The position numbers were made by a program, and so were the translations under genes. The notes under the pieces were generated by a model, which worked only from the letters and a program-made list of their open reading frames with translations, searched no databases and had not been told where the DNA came from. Positions 22,299-34,192 of a stretch of DNA of 64,000 nucleotides are shown piece by piece. The first letter of the stretch is position 1. Each line of letters opens with the position of its first letter. The stretch is from Oxytricha trifallax. Its lineage: Eukaryota > Ciliophora > Spirotrichea > Sporadotrichida > Oxytrichidae. Where the stretch lies: positions 113,269 to 177,268 of the forward strand of contig ARYC01017436.1 of assembly GCA_000711775.1 (NCBI GenBank). Direction: 5' to 3'.

Positions 22299-23958
22299 AA
22301 TATTATCTCTGAATTACTTGAAGCCTCTCATTAATGCATATATTTATTGCTTTTAAACAACTTATCTCCCTTGAGCAATGACTTTTAAACTCATTAATTC
22401 TCTTTCTCAAATCATCAATTAATTAGTAGTCTTAGATCTACTCTATTTATTTTATTCAACTAAAGGTTATTTATTATAATTTGTTATTATTTCTAATATT
22501 ATATTCTTTATAATTTATTATCAAATGAAACATAAATAATGACTTAATGATAAATTAAAATTGAAATAGTTTATAACTCACCTTTTTATTTTATTCTGCA
22601 ATTTAAATCAGTAATTGTCTAATTTTTACTGCATGATGCTTCATACTTTTGTAATACCCAAGGATACCTTGAATAGGGTAATGATTCATAATTAATTGAT
22701 TAATTTTGCATGTAAATTTTCCATATTAAATATATATATTTTTAAATTTCAATTTCAACTTCGTGTTTTTTTTTCTTCAAAATAAAATATATAGAAAAAC
22801 GAATACCTAAACCTTCCATTTCACTTTCCATGTTGAAAATGCCCTACATTCTGAAATTATTAAAAAACTTTGTCTTTTCTGAACTGCTTTAGTTTGAAAA
22901 TTTCCCGAGGACATTCAGTCTAAATAAATTCAAAAATAGATATTTATTTCATTTTTATCAACCTTATATTCCACTTTGGGAAAACCCTTAAAATATTTCA
23001 AATTCTCAGGTTATCTTTTTGTTAAATATTCATGGCACCCAATTTAATAACAGATTTCTAATTATGCATGTAATTACACTAAAATCCAATTTAAATTACA
23101 TTGAAAGCGAATTGAAATTTATTACATGTATATTATTGTCGCATTATTCTAATCACGGTTGTGTAAAATTTTAAATAAAATTAGTAATTTGTACTATTTT
23201 GAAGTTGTGCGGATTATTATCAATTTGAAATCCATAATTATAGAGTAGTTTGTTTAAGCTAAATTAATGCTAGTAGGAATATGAAAATTCTTGTCCCTTC
23301 GAGTAAGATTAATTTAATTTTAGCCTAATTTCACAATCTTAATTAATATCTCATAATAATAAAATTCATAAAAATTACTTGTTTTTATATTTTAGGCAGG
23401 TAACTAATTTTTAGGGAAAAATCCATCCAAAAAAATTAATTCTATTAAGATCTAAGAAATTAGAGTCTATTTAAAAATTATATCTCTTTTGTTTCCCAAA
23501 AAATATGAATAAATTATTATTATTATTATTATTATTTTAATTTAATTTTCCTTTCAAAATATTTACCTCATTAAGCATACTCACAAACTTTAAGTTATTT
23601 GTTTAGTACATATAAAATCTTTCTAGTTGGCGGAATTATGAAAACTAATGCAATCAAATTTATTCTAAAATTTAGGCTAGTAATGATTTGGTAAATAATT
23701 CTAAAAATATAATGTGTTTAATTTATGATTATGATCTGATTTTTAAAATTTTCCTTGTTTCGCTTATATCCAAAGTTCTAAAAAATAAGTTTAGTTATGA
23801 GAAAATTAATTTACTATAAATTTAAAGCATGTGCTATTGTGTAAACAATACTTATAAATACAAATTGGTTTTGTTTAATTATAATTTTAATTCTACATAA
23901 GTTTTTTATAAAAAAAGTTTATTAAAAATTAACATGTAAAATGTAATTTATAAATACT
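20650..23958. other. AT-rich region without genes; (TA)n tract
   Basis: Nothing gene-like can be supported. It includes a (TA)n microsatellite at about 22251-22296 and a (TTA)n tract at about 23514-23537. A ~25-bp stretch near 21993 (TAGTAACTTGAGGTAAATT) also occurs in the outer TBE at about 2598. Confidence 0.5.
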
Positions 23959-26900
23959 TCACCAATGATTGAAGTCATGAAAATCTGAAATATATTAACC
24001 TATTTCTTTGTATGCATCTGTGTATTTATCTTTAAATCCTTTCAATAACTCCTAATGAAATTGTGTTCGATTAATACCTGTAGAATGATCAAAATCTAAT
24101 GAATAATATCTTCTTTTTAATCTTGGGTTCAACTCTAAAGATCTTCTAATTTCACGAAATTTCTTAGGTAATTTAAATGTTTCATCATAATCAGAAAATC
24201 TTCATTTACTTGTTCAATATCCTCTTGATGTATAAATTATGCAGAAATTTTAAAATATAAGTTTAAGAATAGTAAAAATAGAGTTACATTAATTCTTTTA
24301 AATTCCTCTTTGTTAAATATTGAATCTTAAATATCTATAAAAAAAGGATAGGGATGTCATTATTATAAATGTTGTTATAAACTTTTAACAACCTCTAACT
24401 ATTGTAACGTACTTTCTTCTTATTAATTACTGTAAAAATTCATAACTATTTGAATTGCTTTGTTGTATTCGATTTCCATTCGCATGACAATGCCACATTT
24501 TTTACTGCTTGTCTTTTTATTGAAATCTTTGTTTCACAGTTGTTTATAATATCAATTTTCATTCAAATTAAGAAATAAATTTAGAATATTTAATATAAGT
24601 TTTATTTTTTAATTTGGGAAATAAATATTTTAATTCATCTAATTATATATATCAAGTAGCTCAGATTAAAAATTATTAACTATATTTTTAAGTTTATCAT
24701 GAAAATCTATTTTATTACTAGCTTGAATTATATATTTACTTGGTAATTTTACCAAAAGTTCATTCGTCCGTGTTTCTTTTCTGGCTTTGGAATAATTCAA
24801 TTGTTTTTAAATCTCATAATAAGAATTAATAAATTGATAAAATTTGGGAAGTTATAAAAATTAAAAAACTCATAATTTTCATTGACATTATATGGAAGCC
24901 AGAATAGGGTGAATAGAAACATTTAAAACATCAGAGTATTTTTGAAATTCTTTATTTAAAAATGATAAAGAATCATCTAGTGAGAGTATATCATTTATTA
25001 TGTTCTATATTTAAATGAATGGGCAATGAAGTTTAGAGATAATAATTTTATAACTTTAGAAATGATATCTTTTTGTAATGAATCAAACCCCAAAACCTCT
25101 TAATGAGATTTATAAGTGCTTTGATTTTAGGGTATAGTTGGGGTCTTATTGGGGTTAGTTGAGAAAAGAAATTAGGCCAATTTGCAAAATGAGAAATAGA
25201 AATTAGCGAAATTTAGGGTCTATTTATGATTAAAAATATTTAGATTTATTGCTTAAGCTTAGATATGGTACGAGTATTAAAATTGGCAAAGTCAAACCAT
25301 TACTAAATTATACAGCAATAGCAAAGCTATCATACAAGATTGCCTCAACAGTTACATATCATTACTTACTAGTTATTAAGAATTTCAATTCTTGATAATG
25401 AAAACACCCTGCAAGAAAATAAAAGTTCTCTCAGGCTCATATAGTCTACCTCTGCAATTCTAAATTTTTATTGTATTGGCGCACTTTTCATTAGACTAGC
25501 GAGTTGAGATGTTTCATCGCAAGTTTTATGACACCCTTGTATATTTTTAGATTAAAGCCAATATTTGTAGACGAAATGGAATTACTTTTAAGACTGTCAT
25601 CAGAGTGAATAGAATGATTGATATTACAGTGCCATTTTATAGTAATAATTTAAACCATATATATGATTAAATGTAGAGACCTATTGATAATAAAATCAAG
25701 TTCAGACATGCAGATGAAGATGTGTTTACCTTCAACACCTTGACTAATAAGTCATGGGACAATTAGTATGATAACATAGAGGTTTGTGACTAAAAAGTAA
25801 TGGTTGTTATTCCCGCAATTTTAGCTGTTATAAGTAAAGATTCAGATCTAGAAACTTAGGTCATTCATCCTCGATCTATTAAGAGAGAGTAGTATATTGA
25901 GTTCTTGCATAATCTAAGAAATAAGTACAGCGAGTGTGAGATTATTCTTTTTGTTAATAGTCTCTCTATTCATAAGACTAAGGAGTCTATAAAGCTTATG
26001 AAGAACTTATCATAACTCCCATGTATAAAATTCCTTAAAGCTCATATTCTAATGGAATTGGACTCTATTAGAGATTAATCAAGATTCACTACAAGAAGCT
26101 GCTTCCGTATCACTCTATGCATTGCTTGCCCATCGATACAGTAGAAAATAAGTGTTAGATTTAAATGAATGAATAAGTTAACATATTTAAGGAACTCTTA
26201 ATAAATTTTGTTTCTCTTTCTTTTCTTTCTTACTGTGACTAGCTTGGACCTATATTTTATTCTTTTTGAGCAAGTCTCAGTATCGATGTTCATTTCAACT
26301 GGCTTTTAGACATCTTTATAAATACTTTCATTTCATTTCTTGTCAATTATTTTCTCTATGTTAACTTTTGCTTATTATTTCATTAGGAATATACCAATAC
26401 CAGCCTTCCCTACCAAGTTATAAATTATATCTTAATTGAGAGGTAAGGATGCTTCTTAAGCTCCGCGAGCCAGGTCTCGCATATTAGTATGCCTTGCATT
26501 TTTAATCATTATGAAAAATAGAATAGCGTTTCTTATCTGCTTCTTCAATGATTTCTATGATATAACTCTCTTAAAGTGCCAAGAACTTTAAAGAAGAAGC
26601 TCCTTTCTGGAAGTTTTTTAGAGAGTTGTTTCTTGATAGGAAAATATACTACAAACTCTTCATCTTTCATAGCATCCTTGTAGAGATTAGGGACAGGAAT
26701 CTCAGGGTAGTTTGGAATATCTATTTACTAAATTTCATTCTTTTTTAAGTTTTCTTCTAATCGCAAAGTGTACCTTTTTAGAATAGTATTTTGGTGCCTT
26801 ACATAGTTGGAAGAAATAAACAATCTAGAGTACTTGTTTATACATATGTTGTATGCTTTTCATGATGAGTGATGTATAGATATAAATATTTCTTGCTTCT

Positions 26901-29116
26901 AAATCTTAAGATCAATTCTTGAACCTCAATTATTTTCATTGTAACTCTCATATATTCAATCTTTGATCCTTCTTCTATTTTATTAATTTCAAACTGTAAT
27001 TTATAGACGTCTGGGTTCTATTGTATAAGACCTTACTATAAAATATAGACGACTTATAGGAGGTCAAGGTAAAGTTAGTGGAGAAAGTGGCAGAAGCTGT
27101 AACAAACTTCCAAGATTGATCTTCATTTTTATCAATTTAGTTCCATTCAATTAGTGCTAAATATGTTTAAATTTAATTAGTACTCGTAGAAAATCCGTTT
27201 AATTTTAATTTGTACCAATTTTATATTTCCAAAACTCAATTAGTTTGCTGTTTTTAACTAATGAGGTTTTATGGAAACGTTTTTAATGGTTCAAATTTTA
27301 ATTGGTATTGGTACCTATTTGATTTTATTCTTTTTTGGTACCAAAATCAAAAAATATTATGCATGAAAAGAGAAATATAATATTCATAAACTAAGTATAA
27401 ATATGATGTCTAACATCTCAAAATCAATTGTTATTGTTGCAGAACCAAGTCCTCTATATAGTTTTATAACTAGAGGTGTTAAGATCTTAATAATAGAAAT
27501 CTTAATTTGAATTTAATTATGGCGGCTGACTGAAATTGTACAAAAATCTATCCTGGAACTTGAAAATCGCTCAACTTAGGCAGCTCTTAAAAGTCTGAAA
27601 TAATTTATGCTAAGAAGGACGCAGAGCTTTTATCTCTGGAGTTTGAAACACACAGATTTCTATTGAATTATTAATCTAAAAATCTAGAAGCAGTTAGAAG
27701 AAATGGACTTTAAACATAAATTCAAGATGTCGAAGTAAGTAAAATAAATCTGCCAGTTGATAAAATAAAATAATTTAATGTTAAAATTGCTAGAAATTTT
27801 TCTCAACAAAATAGAGCTTGAAGAGCCACAAAAAATAAATATATTTTGGGAAAGCTAAGGTGTATTTAAAAAATGATATGGTGGATGGCTGGTAAAAGCG
27901 CCCTACATCTATGAAATCTTACACTAACTTAATAAAGTAAAGAAGCATATGCAAAAGCATCCCCTAAGTGAGTTCTTAAGATAGATACAGAGTCTTTAAA
28001 GCTTGTACCCGCAAAAAGAAAAACCAATACTCTGAGTCTCAAAGAGAGCAGTAGGAGAGACTCAAGAGAAGAAGCGATTTAAACTGACAAATTAACCAGC
28101 CAGCAATACCTTCTTACCTATTTCAAAGACAAAGCTAAGAAAATTCCTGCTTTAAATTCATTTTAATAGAGAACTATTATAATATAAATGTGTTTAACAA
28201 AACAAAACTCTTAGGAGATGAATTTGCACATATAGTAAAACCTTTCAGATATCTATAAAGAATGAGCAGTGCCAAAATGAATTTGATAACAAATTTATGG
28301 TGCTTAGGGAGGCTTAGAAGAAGAGATTGTAAGAACCAACTTTTAGGCTTTGGTTTAATCGCACTAAGGCTGGTGAAATACGTATGACTCTAAGAGTTTT
28401 TCTTTATAAAAACAGATACCTAGATGGCTTGAATGATCATAAATGATAAAGGGTGTGATAGAGATGCATGAACTTGGATATTTTCATAGCAATTTGAATC
28501 CTGAAAATATTATGTTGAACCTCTGCCCTCTGGAAGCAGTTGTCATCGATTTCAATAGAGCTTTACGATAAAAGAAATATAACCTTAGCTAAGATTCCGT
28601 ATACCCCGGAATACTTTCCAATCAGAGAGAAGAGGACAAATTTTTAAATTTAGCTTAATGTATGGACAGTTGTTGCTATTATATTAGAGGGCAATATGGA
28701 AAGTATGTCTTACTTTGGCAAAGCATAAAAAATAATCAATTAGCTTAGTTTAGAAACATATAAAGTAGGAAGATTGATGCGAAGAAATAAGAAATTTAGT
28801 CGAGATAATAATAGTAAGAGGCCCTAACTATTCTCGGTAATCATTAAAGGATATGAATGAGCAACTATAGAGAGAAAGATTCAAGAGATAAAACAAAGAT
28901 AAGTAAATAAAATTCGTTTGATTTAAGTAAACTAATATTCAATAAATAAACATTAAATTTATACTCAACCTGCATTTTCTCTTATATTCTCAATAAGACC
29001 CCAAAAATACCCTTCAAATTAATTCACTTAATATCTAATTAAGGGGATCAATGTTTAAAAAAGCAAAAGTCAAATGTAAAGGCTAATACAATCAGTAATA
29101 GAATATTTAAAGACAT
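23959..29116 (-). CDS. Signal-peptide gene interrupted by a TBE
   Basis: Minus-strand gene with its start at 29116: MSLNILLLIVLAFTFDFC, a typical signal peptide. At 29052 it meets a decayed TBE. Removing the TBE with one AAT joins CFFKH to SLQKDIISK in frame. A 50-bp GT..AG intron (GTTATAAAAT to AAATATAG, about 25014-25063) then leads to NIINDILSLDDSLSFLNK. Further downstream blocks read KETRTNELLVKLPSKY, DKLKNIVNNFQSELLD and IVMRMEIEYNKAIQIV. The last block includes FREIRRSLELNPRLKRRY and DFHDFNHW, with TGA at 23959-23961. Frame changes between blocks may be introns, small IESs or decay; one TGA lies in the block before FSDYDETFKLPK. A secreted or membrane-linked helical protein of unknown family. 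Confidence 0.6.
25189..26172 (+). pseudogene. TBE 42-kDa transposase pseudogene (decayed copy)
   Basis: Recognisable throughout by comparison with the other copies: RHADEDVFTFNT (first Asp), a decayed FVNSLSIHK where the second catalytic Asp is now Asn, and GIGLY in place of GIEFY. Two catalytic residues are lost, so it cannot be an active DDE enzyme. The last part of the gene is also missing. Confidence 0.8.
26190..26960 (-). pseudogene. TBE 22-kDa pseudogene (decayed copy)
   Basis: Follows the family layout in reverse: the core (KKQLSKKLPERSFFF region, about 26580-26640) and IPNYPEIPVPNLYKDAM are readable in pieces. The usual ATG has become ATTGAA, and several frameshifts are visible. Non-functional. 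Confidence 0.65.
27519..28921 (+). pseudogene. TBE 57-kDa zinc-finger/kinase pseudogene (decayed copy)
   Basis: The ATG at 27519 (MAAD...) is kept. The catalytic loop reads HSNLNPENIMLN, so the HRD Arg and Asp are replaced, and VVIDFNRALR follows. Many frameshifts occur in the finger region (27780-28000). It stops at 28919-28921. Confidence 0.7.
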
Positions 29117-29951
29117 TTTTATGATATAAATAATTTAAATTTAATATTTAAATTTAATTTCTTAAAAATAGCTGTAATTTAATTAAAAATATTTAATCCT
29201 GAGTCAATAACATAAAAAATTGATAAGAGAATAAAGGTAAATTAATATAGTTGATATGAAAATAATGAACATCATTATATTTCAGAATTTAATTAATTTA
29301 AATCAGAGTTCAATATATCTCGATGTGATTATTAAAGATAAAGAAATGACAAAAATATGAAATTCATTTTATTCTAAATTAAATAAAATTATTCACTTAT
29401 TAGATGATCAATATTATTGAGTTCGATGAAATATTACGATGGAAGAAAAGGAATTAAATAGAATTTAAAATAAGATAAAAATATTAACTATATTAACTAT
29501 AAATATTATATATATTTGCAGTGCTTGATATGTTACAAATTATTAAAATTATTATATTTAAAATTTAATTTTTTTAAATTTAATTTTTTTCTGGATTTAA
29601 GCAATTTACATTCACACATGCTCACATTTAACTTATATGAGAATAAAGTTTTATTACAGGTTTGAAATCTCATTTATCTTAGTAAAATTAATATACCATT
29701 TATTGAAATCAATCAATTTAAATTGGGTATATTTTTAATAGGCAAAAACTTTTTTAATCTGAATACTATCTATGCAATATTAAGGTATAAAATCCTCATA
29801 ATATCGGATTTACAATGATTATAATATAGAAACTTATTACTTAGTTATTGTTAAAAATACTGTTAATTTTATGTTCTTATGCATTTTACTAGTGAAGTGT
29901 CGACTTATATCAAAGTTTATTAGACTTAATATAAATTTTATTTTAATTTTT
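29117..29951. other. AT-rich spacer between the minus-strand gene and locus B
   Basis: Contains the presumed 5' region of the signal-peptide gene (minus strand) and of locus B (plus strand). No repeat or gene seen. Confidence 0.5.
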
Positions 29952-30218
29952 ATGAAAAAACAGATAGCTACAGGTAGCTGCTCTCAAAAACTAACCTCTT
30001 CCCTATAAGGAATTGATCGCTTTGGATCACAAATTTCTTTGACGCTGAACAAGTAAACTAAGTTTACTACGTCTGCTGGCGGGGTCCTCTCCCTTTTGGC
30101 TTGGATGGGAGCCATAGCATACTTTGGCTATTGTCTTCACAGAGTAAACTCAAACGAGTACTAAATGGCTTCTATTGATGGGTACAAAGGAAATGTATTC
30201 GACTATACTCACAATTTA
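29952..30218 (+). CDS. Locus B membrane-protein gene, segment 1 (N-terminus and first helix)
   Basis: Starts MKKQIATGSCSQKLTSS and continues IDRFGSQISLTLNKQTK, then VLSLLAWMGAIAYFGYCL (membrane helix) and MASIDGYKGNVFDYTHNL. It covers what takes two segments in locus A, with no IES at the GAGT site. TAA and TAG serve as Gln at three places. It ends at pointer AATTTA (30213-30218). Richer G+C and good codon structure suggest an intact, selected gene. Confidence 0.85.
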
Positions 30219-30294
30219 ATGATAAATTATTTGTAATTGTATCTTGAGTGATATTATAAAAGTCGTACCGATATATAATTCTATTATTAATTTA
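30219..30294. other. IES of locus B (76 bp), pointer AATTTA
   Basis: Between AATTTA at 30213-30218 and 30289-30294. Removal gives THNLTGHFDPAF. Left in place it changes frame and introduces TGA. Same position and pointer as IES 2 of locus A (103 bp). Confidence 0.8.
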
Positions 30295-30450
30295 ACGGGT
30301 CACTTTGATCCAGCTTTCATGGTGTAATATGCGGGAACTAATATGGATGTGTATGCTAACATGGATACCTATTTCACTATGTACGTTTAGTAATTGTTCT
30401 AAAGCACAGATCCTATGACTGGGGCTGTTTCGATGACTCTAGAATACGAA
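30289..30450 (+). CDS. Locus B membrane-protein gene, segment 2
   Basis: Reads NLTGHFDPAFMVQYAGTN, MDVYANMDTYFTMYVQQL and TDPMTGAVSMTLEYE. It is uninterrupted where locus A carries the nested TBE, so it gives the pre-insertion sequence. The frame stays open to a TGA near 30477. The join to the next segment at 40251 is not resolved; a join after KLLN would keep frame. Confidence 0.8.
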
Positions 30451-30695
30451 TCAAAACTTTTGAACATTTATCCATGAAATGGATTGCATATTTTATAAAT
30501 ATCATTTTCAAATAAGTTTGAAAGAAAATTATTTTTTTAAAACATTAGATATTTTTTTCCTAGATTTAATATTTTCATAATAACTTACCAAAATACCAAT
30601 TTTTAGTATGTTTCTATATTTTTAAAGATAAATAGCAACTTTTTATTTACTATAAAATGGCAACGATCTTTATCTTTTTTGTAAAATATAAATTA

Positions 30696-31327
30696 AGGGG
30701 GGGGCGATATCTGAACCTAAGAGGCATAATCTGAACTTAACGTATTTTATAATAGTTTAAATATGTTTGCATACATGCTTCTAGTCAAATTGGGGTCGGA
30801 GAACATGAATAAACATATTTTGATTACGAGGAACCACTCTAAAGGGCAGGAAAGTTACAATGAGTATCTGTTTTATTAAAAAATTACAAATAATTTTTAT
30901 CTTTTTTTTCAGATCTTTTTTATTCAATATATTTATTTTTAAACTATAAAACATACACTAATCGTTGTATAAGACACAAATAAAATTCTACCAGCGCATA
31001 TACTCTAGCATAAATGCAATGATTAAGTATATAATACATCGCAAGATATGTCTTATACAACGATTAGTGTATGCTTTATAGTTTAAAAATAAATAAATTG
31101 AATAAAAAAGATCTGAAAAAAAAGATAAAAATTATGTGTAATTTTTTAATAAAACAGATACTCATTGTAACTTTCCTGCCCTTTAGAGTGGTTCCTCGTA
31201 ATCAAAATATGTTTATTCATGTTCTCCGACCCCAATTTGACTAGAAGCATGTATGCAAACATATTTAAACTATTATAAAATACGTTAAGTTCAGATAATG
31301 CCTCTTAGGTTCAGATATCGCCCCCCT
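30696..31327. repeat. 632-bp palindromic element with 6-bp target duplication
   Basis: Inverted repeat with arms of about 290 bp that begin AGGGGGG(GG)CGATATCTGAAC and end with the reverse complement. The spacer (about 30990-31050) is unique. AAATTA occurs directly on both sides (30690-30695 and 31328-31333). No gene. The arms are nearly identical, pointing to a recent insertion. A TSD of six suggests a different transposase class from the TA-flanked MITEs. Confidence 0.85.
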
Positions 31328-31619
31328 AAATTAAATTAATATTAGAATTCGTTAAAATTACTTGATAATAATGAAAAAATATTTTTATTTCGCTAAAAAT
31401 AATATATCCCTTTAAAAGTATAATTTTATATATTGTCATTTAACTTGGATTTAAAGTTTTGGAGGAAGAAAGTTTCCTGGAAAGTTAATTTATTATATAT
31501 AATTTTATTAATTTTTATATAATATATAAAACCCAAAGATTAAAATTTAAACTTATTTTGTGAATGTTAAATTGATCATTTATAAATAAAATACTTGAAT
31601 TTTAATAATTAACCTTGAA

Positions 31620-32074
31620 CATTGAAGCTGTCTCTTGGTAATCATCCAGCAAGGCAAGTATAATTCGAGTCTGGTCGTCATACTCTTAAGGAATTTGGCC
31701 TTTGCCAAGCTGCTCCTCATCCTCCTCACTCATGCTCACATCATAATCCTACTCCTGACTTTCCTACACATGCTGCTGACTGACATCCTGAGAATTTTAT
31801 TGTCGTTGAACCCTTGAGTATCTTGAAACTTGGGTTCCGATGATACTTGCCGACGCATGACTTGATCTCTTCGTAGCGATCACAGCCCGGGCGCGCAATT
31901 GTAGATGTTCAAGTAGGTGTGGTCGTTTAGCTTTGGTCTCTTTTCTTTAATAAATGTGCCTACTAGGGTCAGGCCATTGGCATACATGAGCTGCGAGTGC
32001 TCGACTCATGCTGCTTGCTCCGGCGGTCGTTTTTTTGTTGTGGTTGGTTGATGTCGTCGATGATGTATAGCACT
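31620..32074 (-). CDS. Minus-strand coding island abutting a TBE
   Basis: The G+C-richest stretch of the window. On the minus strand its 3' part reads SQDVSQQHVQESQEQDYD, then VSMSEEDEEQLGKGQIPQ and TRIILALLDDYQETASM, clearly coding-like and acidic. Upstream parts look coding in shifting frames (YANGLTLVGTFIKEKRP, HTYLNIYNCAPG, CDRYEEIKSCVGKYHRNP), as expected for a frameshifted gene or several small MDSs. It ends exactly where the TBE begins, so the TBE may have split it. Family not recognised. Confidence 0.45.
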
Positions 32075-32212
32075 CAAAACCCCAAAACCCCTTAGTGAGG
32101 TTTATAAGTGCTTTGATTTGTAGGGTATAGTTGGGTCTTATTGGGGTTAGTAGAGAAAGTGCAGGTTTTATGTAAATTTTATGTATATTTAATGATTATT
32201 AGGTGATTTAAC

Positions 32213-33659
32213 TCAAACAAATTTTATCTGCTTGTCTTTATTGTATCACTTGAATCTTTCTCTCTATTGTGATTCAAGCAAATAATCTAAGGATTATCTT
32301 GGATATGATGGGGTTCTTACAATTATTATGTCTACAATCTGTTTGATTTCTTTGCAGATATTCTCCTGCTTTATATGCTTACTCGCTAAAATTATTGATT
32401 ATTTCTCTTATTTTGTACCATAGTAAGGCATGCATTCAATGTCACTCTCTAAAATTATAGGAGCTACTGCCCATACATCCCACTAAACTGATCCATTCGT
32501 CCACTTCTCTCTTATTGGGAAGTAGCAAGGAGTGCCAAGAACCTTTGCTAAAGTTACTATCTCTTATCTAAGGGCTCTATTGAAATCGATAACTACGACT
32601 TCTAAAGGACAGAGGTTCAGTATTGCATATTCAGATTTCAAATATCTATGAACATATCCAAGTTCATGCAACTCCTTGACACCCATTATCATATCTGATA
32701 GTATATCATTCAAATCAACTGGGTATCTATTATGATATAAATAATCTCTCAGAGTCATTTCATATTTCTTAAGTCTCAATGCGATAAAACCATAGCTTAA
32801 AATAACACCATCTAGCTTAAGCAAGTTCTTGCAATCTTTTCATTATGCCTCTCTAAGAATCATATATTCGTTAGCAAACTCATTTTAGTATTGCTCATTC
32901 TTAAGGAGATTACTGAAAGGGTACACCTTGTATGCATACTCATCAACCACTATAAGCTTTGCTTTGTTAGGAACACTTATATGCAAATAATTCTCAATAC
33001 AACTACTTAGATTAATTTCATTCAATGCAGGAATGATCATAGCTTTTGCTGGGAAGCAGGCTAGAATTGTATTGCCTGCAGGTTAGTTCATCGATTCTTA
33101 TCTTTTCTGTCTCTTGAGTTTCTCCTGTAACTCTCTTTAAGACTCGATAGTATTTGATTTTCTTTTAGCTGGCACAAGTTTTTATGTCTCTTTATCTTAA
33201 ATCAAGAACTCACTGAGGTGATGCTTTTGCATGTGCTTCTTAACTTTTGCAGAGTGAGTATAAGACTTCATAAAAGTTGTGCATTAGTACCTTCCATCCA
33301 CTTTTTCATGATTGAAGTAAATCTTGGCTTTGCCAGAGTGTACCTCTTTAAGGTGTCTCTTCAAGCTTTGTTTGGTTGAGAAAAGATTCTAGAAGTCTTC
33401 ACATAAAATTGTTTTTATCTTTTCAATAGGGAGCTATTCTTTTAGGTCCTCAACATATTCAATTTTTGTTTAAAGTCCTATTTCTGCTCTCTCCTTCAAG
33501 TTCTATACTTCTATATTGAAGACCTCTGCTTCAAACTGAAGAGCTCTTAGCTCTACCCCCTCTCAACATAAATAACTTCTGGCCTTTTAGTTGAGCCAAA
33601 GTTTAGTATGATTATCCACTGCTAAGAGAAACTACTTTTCGATTTAAGTTAGCCGCCAT
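32213..33659 (-). pseudogene. TBE 57-kDa zinc-finger/kinase gene (kinase loop mutated)
   Basis: The ATG at 33659 (MAA...) is followed by an acidic N-terminus, a finger region around 33215-33400 and a kinase half. The catalytic loop is HRYLKSEYAILN: the HRD aspartate is Tyr and the metal-binding Asn is Tyr. VVIDFNRALR follows, so the kinase would be dead even if translated. The stop is at 32213-32215. Several frame breaks lie in the N-terminal half. Confidence 0.8.
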
Positions 33660-34192
33660 GTTTAAATTCAAATTTAAATTTCTATTATAAAGCTCTAATA
33701 ACCTCTCTAGTTATAGTTACTTTGTACAGGAGTTGGCTCTGCAACAATAATGGTTGATTTAGAAGTATTAGAGATCACATTTATGCTTAGTTTATTACTA
33801 TAACTTTTCTAAATTCATGCTTAATATTTTTAATTTTGATACTAACTTAAATAATATTCAGGTTGGTACTGGTACCAATTAGGTTTTGAACCAATTTGGA
33901 ACTTTTCCATAAAAACCTCATTAGTTTAAAACTAGGTAATAATTAAGTTTTGGTACTATTAATTTGGTACCAAGTAAAATTAAACAATATTAGAACAAAT
34001 TTAATTGAACTAAATTGATAAAAATGGAGCTCCATCTCTGAACTAGTTACAGCTTCTGCCAGCTTTCTTCACGTATCCTTACCAGGTTGACCTCCTTTAA
34101 GATGCCCATATTTAATACTAAGATTTTTAACAGTAGGATCCAGAACTCTATATAGTAAAATTTGAAATTCAATAACAAGAGAAGGAACAAGG

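Larger units (their letters stand above)
25084..29049 (+). mobile_element. Decayed TBE inside the signal-peptide gene
   Basis: TBE of about 3.97 kb flanked by AAT (25081-25083 and 29050-29052). The left terminal repeat has lost one A (CAAACCCC). The right one has lost about a dozen bases, ending AAGGGGATC instead of G4T4G4T4G. All three genes are present but full of frameshifts and substitutions. It splits codons of a minus-strand gene between 29053 and 25083. Confidence 0.9.
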
